This document shows positions 56,432 through 64,000 of a stretch of 64,000 nt of DNA, piece after piece. The translations under genes and the position numbers were made by a program. Within the stretch, counting starts at the first letter, position 1. Every line of letters begins with the position of its first letter. The notes under the pieces were generated by a model. The model did no database searches and was not told where the DNA came from. It saw only the letters and a list, made by a program, of their open reading frames with translations. Origin of the DNA: Oscheius dolichura (lineage: Eukaryota; Nematoda; Chromadorea; Rhabditida; Rhabditidae); assembly GCA_932521035.1 (NCBI GenBank), contig OW051495.1:9982001-10046000 (forward strand), given 5' to 3'.

Positions 56432-56893
56432 GATGCCGGCAGTGGTGTCCTTCCTCCCCGGGCCATAGCTTATAACGGCCTGCCAGGACCGGCTTCATCC
56501 GGAAATCGGACGACACACCCATGGTTTTTCCCTTGATTGACTCGGATGAGCTGTTGAGAATGTGCGCGTGCGCTATTTGGCGATCAAACATACAGAATCG
56601 CCTTTGAGGACGCCTCTCTCCCCTCTTCCGTCTCCCAGGCCTCTCTCTTTCTCTCGTCGTCCTCCCGGAGAACACAAATTGGACCGTCCCCGGAGAGAAA
56701 CGTGATGATTCCCCTTGGCTCAATGTCCGGTTTCCGGGACGAGAGAGAGACAAAGAACAAGTGATTAAAAAAAAGAGAAAGGAATGAGCAGGATGGGAAT
56801 AAGTGTGTTTATAGTCTAGACATACGTAGGACATAATAGGCAGAATCACTGGGTGAGGAGATCGTCAAAGAGGATGGATACAGGGAAAAAGAG
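56432..56893. other. Intergenic; promoter of the ABU/PQN-like gene
   Basis: TTATAAG at about 56470 on the minus strand. No other gene; the MCM2 stop is at 56894. Confidence 0.5.
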
Positions 56894-60848
<3,955 letters not shown>

Positions 60849-61366
60849 TTTTCTGCTCTGAAATAATCAAGATAAAATGTCAAACAACAAAGAGGATAGA
60901 AAAACTCGAGAGGGCGAAGGAAGACTGAATAAACGAGAAAAGCAGAATTGATTAGCGAGGTTGCACTCGAAAGAAAGTCTTTGTATCGAAGCAATGGTTC
61001 GAAAGCACCATTTTCCCGCGCAACCCACGTGTCGCGAGACCCGGCCCACTGTCCTTATCAGATGGTCAAGGAAATATCCAAGAAGAGGCGATCGATCTAC
61101 CCCAATCCCTTCTATTCATGAGATATGTTGAAGACCATGAGAATATTATTCCTGCGACGAGAAGTCTCAGATTTATCGATGATCGTCTTCCACCGAAAAA
61201 GTACAATGTTGTCAAATTTTATTACTGGGTGACCAGAAAATGGCGAGAAAAGTGAAAAACGGGCTGGAAAAAATGCACAAATAAATATAAACAATACATG
61301 GCTGGAACTAAAGAGATGACTAGCTGCGTCTAATATCTAATATAAATCAAATAAGCGATAAGCGAC
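60849..61366. other. Intergenic, nothing recognisable
   Basis: Between the MCM2 start and the tafazzin stop. TTTTCCCGCGCAACC near 61008-61022 on the plus strand contains TTCCCGCG, an E2F-like core, plausible for a replication gene but untested. Confidence 0.4.
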
Positions 61367-62381
61367 CTAGGGCTCAGATTTCTTCCGTTGAGATTCATCA
61401 CGAAGTTTCTTCGCCGTTCCTTTCGGGATGTAATCTAACCTTTCCGCCATTTCGTAAAGTGCATCTTGTAGGAAATCTGTGATAGCTTTTCGGCGATCTT
61501 GAATTGAAGTTAGGCTAGAGAAGCGGTCTATCAATTGAGATGTATCGATTGGCTCACCAACATAAATTTCAACCGTCTGAAAAATTGCCGCATCAAATAA
61601 AACTGTTGAGAACACTTACATTACCAAATCTCGGATAGTATGGTGGCTCTGACGGCCATACACTTGCCATATTTTCACACCAAATTGGCAGCACAATGGG
61701 TGGTGTATTTGATTCCATAATTAATCGTCCAATTCCCCATTTGAATCTTAGTGGTACTGGCGTTACTCTTCCCTCGGGGAAGATGTGCACCCATCCATGT
61801 TGATCTAACATCTCCTTGGAGAAATTCATTCCTTCTTGATCAATGCCAGCACCTCTCACACAAGGAACACAACGGCCAAGAGAGAAAATTCTTAAAATTT
61901 CGGTAAAACATACAGAAAATCGGCCAACGTTGTATGGAACTGTGAAGTAAAACAGATGTTATGAGCTGCAAGTGTATAGCGCCACCTCCAAATATTTCTA
62001 AAGAATTCACGCCATGAAACCATTGCTAAATATTAGAAAAAGAATTAAATAGATGCAGCAAACTAACTCCATAACAGCGGATCATCTATATTACTTCTAT
62101 GATTGGACATTGTGATTAGAGGGCGCGATTTATCTTCTAATACTTTGATAAAGCGTTGTTTATTATGCACTATCATCCGGTTGAATACTAAAATGATTAT
62201 TATTTCGTAAAATAAAAAAGCGAAAGTTACATCTGAAAAAAAGAATCCTAGAAACTGACGAAACAAAAATCATTGTGAAGCACGACTTGACATTATAGAG
62301 AAGGTTACGGGTCTTAGGAAATGGCCATGGAAAACTAAATTTATCCAACGGCATCGTCTTATCGTTATGTGGACCCGTCAT
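61367..62381 (-). CDS. Tafazzin-type cardiolipin acyltransferase
   Basis: Five exons: 62309-62381, 62068-62232, 61929-62025, 61620-61890 and 61367-61576 (271 aa, frames close). Motifs: FPWPFPKT near the N-terminus, a hydrophobic anchor (FAFLFYEIIIILVF), the catalytic HxxxxD box in TMSNHRSNIDDPLLW, SLGRCVPCVRGAG, the glycerol-phosphate-binding FPEGRV in WVHIFPEGRVTP, and FKWGIGRLI. These match tafazzin in order and spacing. The enzyme remodels cardiolipin acyl chains at mitochondrial membranes by transacylation. The donor GTAACC of intron 1 was chosen over shorter alternatives because it preserves frame and the HN...VL spacing. The intron 61891-61928 (38 nt) ends TTTTAAG. A TTTCAG acceptor lies 12 nt upstream of the ATG. 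Confidence 0.9.
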
Positions 62382-62625
62382 TATTAAAAGATCTGAAACT
62401 GACAGATTATAAATAAAATGAGGACAGATAGAAACTTGAGGCAGTAACTCTTTCAACACGACATGATGCAATTGAAGCAGCTATTTCATTCTATAACAAA
62501 CAACTTTAACAACAAAACAGCAACATAACAACTTGCAATATATACATTTCAACAATAAAATGTACGAAACTGGAGGTAACAACTTTGAGAGAAAAAAGTA
62601 AAGGGTAGATAAAAAGTATAGCCAT

Positions 62626-64000
62626 CTATAAACCAAAATTATTAGAAGAAGAGGCAATATACTCATAAGGAGCATTGACTGATGAGGATTCCTGGAGAAG
62701 CGGAGGAGGGACTCTGAAAATAAAACTAAAGAGAAAAGGTTGTAGTATTTTAGCGCTGAAGTGTTTTATCCCACCCTAGGGGTGGGACAGGAATATATTT
62801 TATAAAGCAACGACTAGCAAAAAGCGCTACGGCAGACGTGTCATTGGCGAGAATTAGTTGAATCAGGAACTGATCGCTAGAAAAAATAGGGGCATGCGCG
62901 GCCGATGATGAGAAATTGATCGTGTCATTTGATTTCAAACTTTCCCGCGGAGATTAAAAATTGTTACAATGAAAACTTACTCAGGTCTTTGTATATTTTC
63001 CCACGTAAGAACACCGTTAAATGTTTCGCTTCCAGCATGTCCTCTATTGTCCACTGGCGCTGTATCTCTAATTCCATAATCATCCGGTAGAGTTTGTTTC
63101 CCTTTGAACGGCTCAAATGGATCGAAGGCATCGAGATCACGTTGCTGTCTGTATCCACCTCCACCACGGTTTCCGCCTCTTCCACGACCTCTCATTCCTC
63201 CTCTTCCTCTGTGGTCACCGTAAGGCGGTCGGTCATACGGTCTTGGCCGATTTCCAGCGAAACTCTACAATTCAAAGATTAGAAAATAACATAAACATAT
63301 TGCATAGATAGTTGATTAATACTTGCCCCTCGTCCACGGAAATTGCCAGTAGGTGGTCCGTTATACATTGGATTATGCCCACGATTTCCACGATATCCAC
63401 CAGGACCACCTCTTCGCTGAAATTCATCAAAATAAGATGACTGAAAAAAACCAACCGGGCCCATTTGTGAGCTACGTTCTCTAGATATATTGTTACGGAG
63501 TTCTTCGGCTTCAGCCTCGGCCATCGTCTAATGTTTATGTATAACACAAATAAAAGAGGTAACACTTACGATCATATTGAAACATTCAGTTCCTATTGTG
63601 ACAATAATCTTGGGATGATCTACAACTACGCGGTTCCGCAAATTATCCAACATGTTTTTATCAGGATTGACTAGGTAATATCTAAAAATGATTATGATAC
63701 TCATCAAATTCATAGGCCTACCTTTCTTTATAATATCTAGGAACTTTCATGAGCACAACAAGATTTTCCATTCCAGTATCAATAAAAGTTTGCATTTTTT
63801 CCATATCAAGATCACTTTCAGAAACTATACAGCCATATTTACGAGGTTTCAAGAATTGTTTTAATATCTGAAAAAAAATTGATACAAGAAAAACAGAAAC
63901 TTACAGTGCTTATCCGAATAGTTTCTGGAATATTTTGAATACGATAGATATAGTCATCATAGGTTCCATCTGGAAGCTGCCTACGGAAAATGAGGTCGAT
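62626..64000 (-). CDS. Box C/D snoRNA protein 1 (Bcd1/ZNHIT6) homologue, 5' end off window
   Basis: Six exons seen: 63905-64000 (continues upstream), 63722-63867, 63570-63681, 63297-63527, 62981-63264 and 62626-62713. The reading RRQLPDGTYDDYIYRIQNIP, then LKQFLKPRKYG, MENLVVLMKVPRYYKERYYL, DKNMLDNLRNRVVVDHPKII and VTIGTECFNM matches the C-terminal domain of Bcd1/ZNHIT6, which helps assemble box C/D snoRNPs. The HIT zinc finger should lie beyond 64000. Downstream is a long Arg/Gly-rich tail (RGRGGMRGRGRGGNRGGGGY) followed by a Pro/Ser end, an unusual extension that could bind RNA. One intron (63265-63296) would be only 32 nt; this junction is uncertain. Confidence 0.72.

Overview
The window is nematode nuclear DNA, most likely from a rhabditid close to Caenorhabditis. 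The reasons are many short introns (about 38-60 nt) ending in TTTCAG or close variants, several start codons placed directly after a TTTCAG-type trans-splice acceptor, and nematode-specific families (Sre and Str-superfamily chemoreceptors, transthyretin-like, C-type lectin with von Willebrand A domain, ABU/PQN-type Gln/Cys-rich protein, divergent nuclear receptor). Every gene below was assembled by hand from splice sites. Most models close with correct reading frames, but transcript evidence was not available.

Layout. 1-10.6 kb: a GluCl-like Cys-loop channel (3' end off the window), a lectin-like/vWA secreted protein, a transthyretin-like protein, the first Sre receptor and an RMD/FAM82-type protein. 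10.8-21 kb: a two-exon copy of another Sre gene, a Str-superfamily receptor on the minus strand, a 1.45 kb terminal-inverted-repeat element, a decayed receptor and two intact tandem receptors on the plus strand. 21-26 kb: a UDP-glucuronosyltransferase, an unrecognised conserved-looking gene, decayed fragments and a tRNA-His. 25.8-33.4 kb: four Sre genes in tandem on the minus strand; a sixth lies alone at 42.5-43.8 kb. 34-45.6 kb: a broken and an intact CTLD+vWA lectin, an F-box-like gene, a nuclear hormone receptor and a two-CTLD lectin. 46-54 kb: three paralogous LEA-like 78-80 aa proteins with identical gene structure, a 47-residue small-protein gene, and a strong excess of the FoxO/DAF-16 core motif GTAAACA. 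55-64 kb: an ABU/PQN-like gene, then conserved housekeeping genes: MCM2, tafazzin, and a Box C/D snoRNA protein 1 (ZNHIT6/Bcd1) homologue that runs off the right edge.

The left two thirds is therefore an arm-like environment of environmental-sensing, detoxification and secreted-defence families with many partial copies and mobile elements. The right end is core cell biology. The most interesting unit is the LEA-like/small-protein cluster, which looks like a stress- or dauer-type module: TATA boxes, tiny conserved exons and repeated FoxO motifs. Other points are a 99% identical 416 bp duplication inside Sre genes, a hairpin just upstream of a lectin TATA box, poly(A) signals that overlap stop codons in many genes, several GC-AG introns, and a T15G25 monotract.
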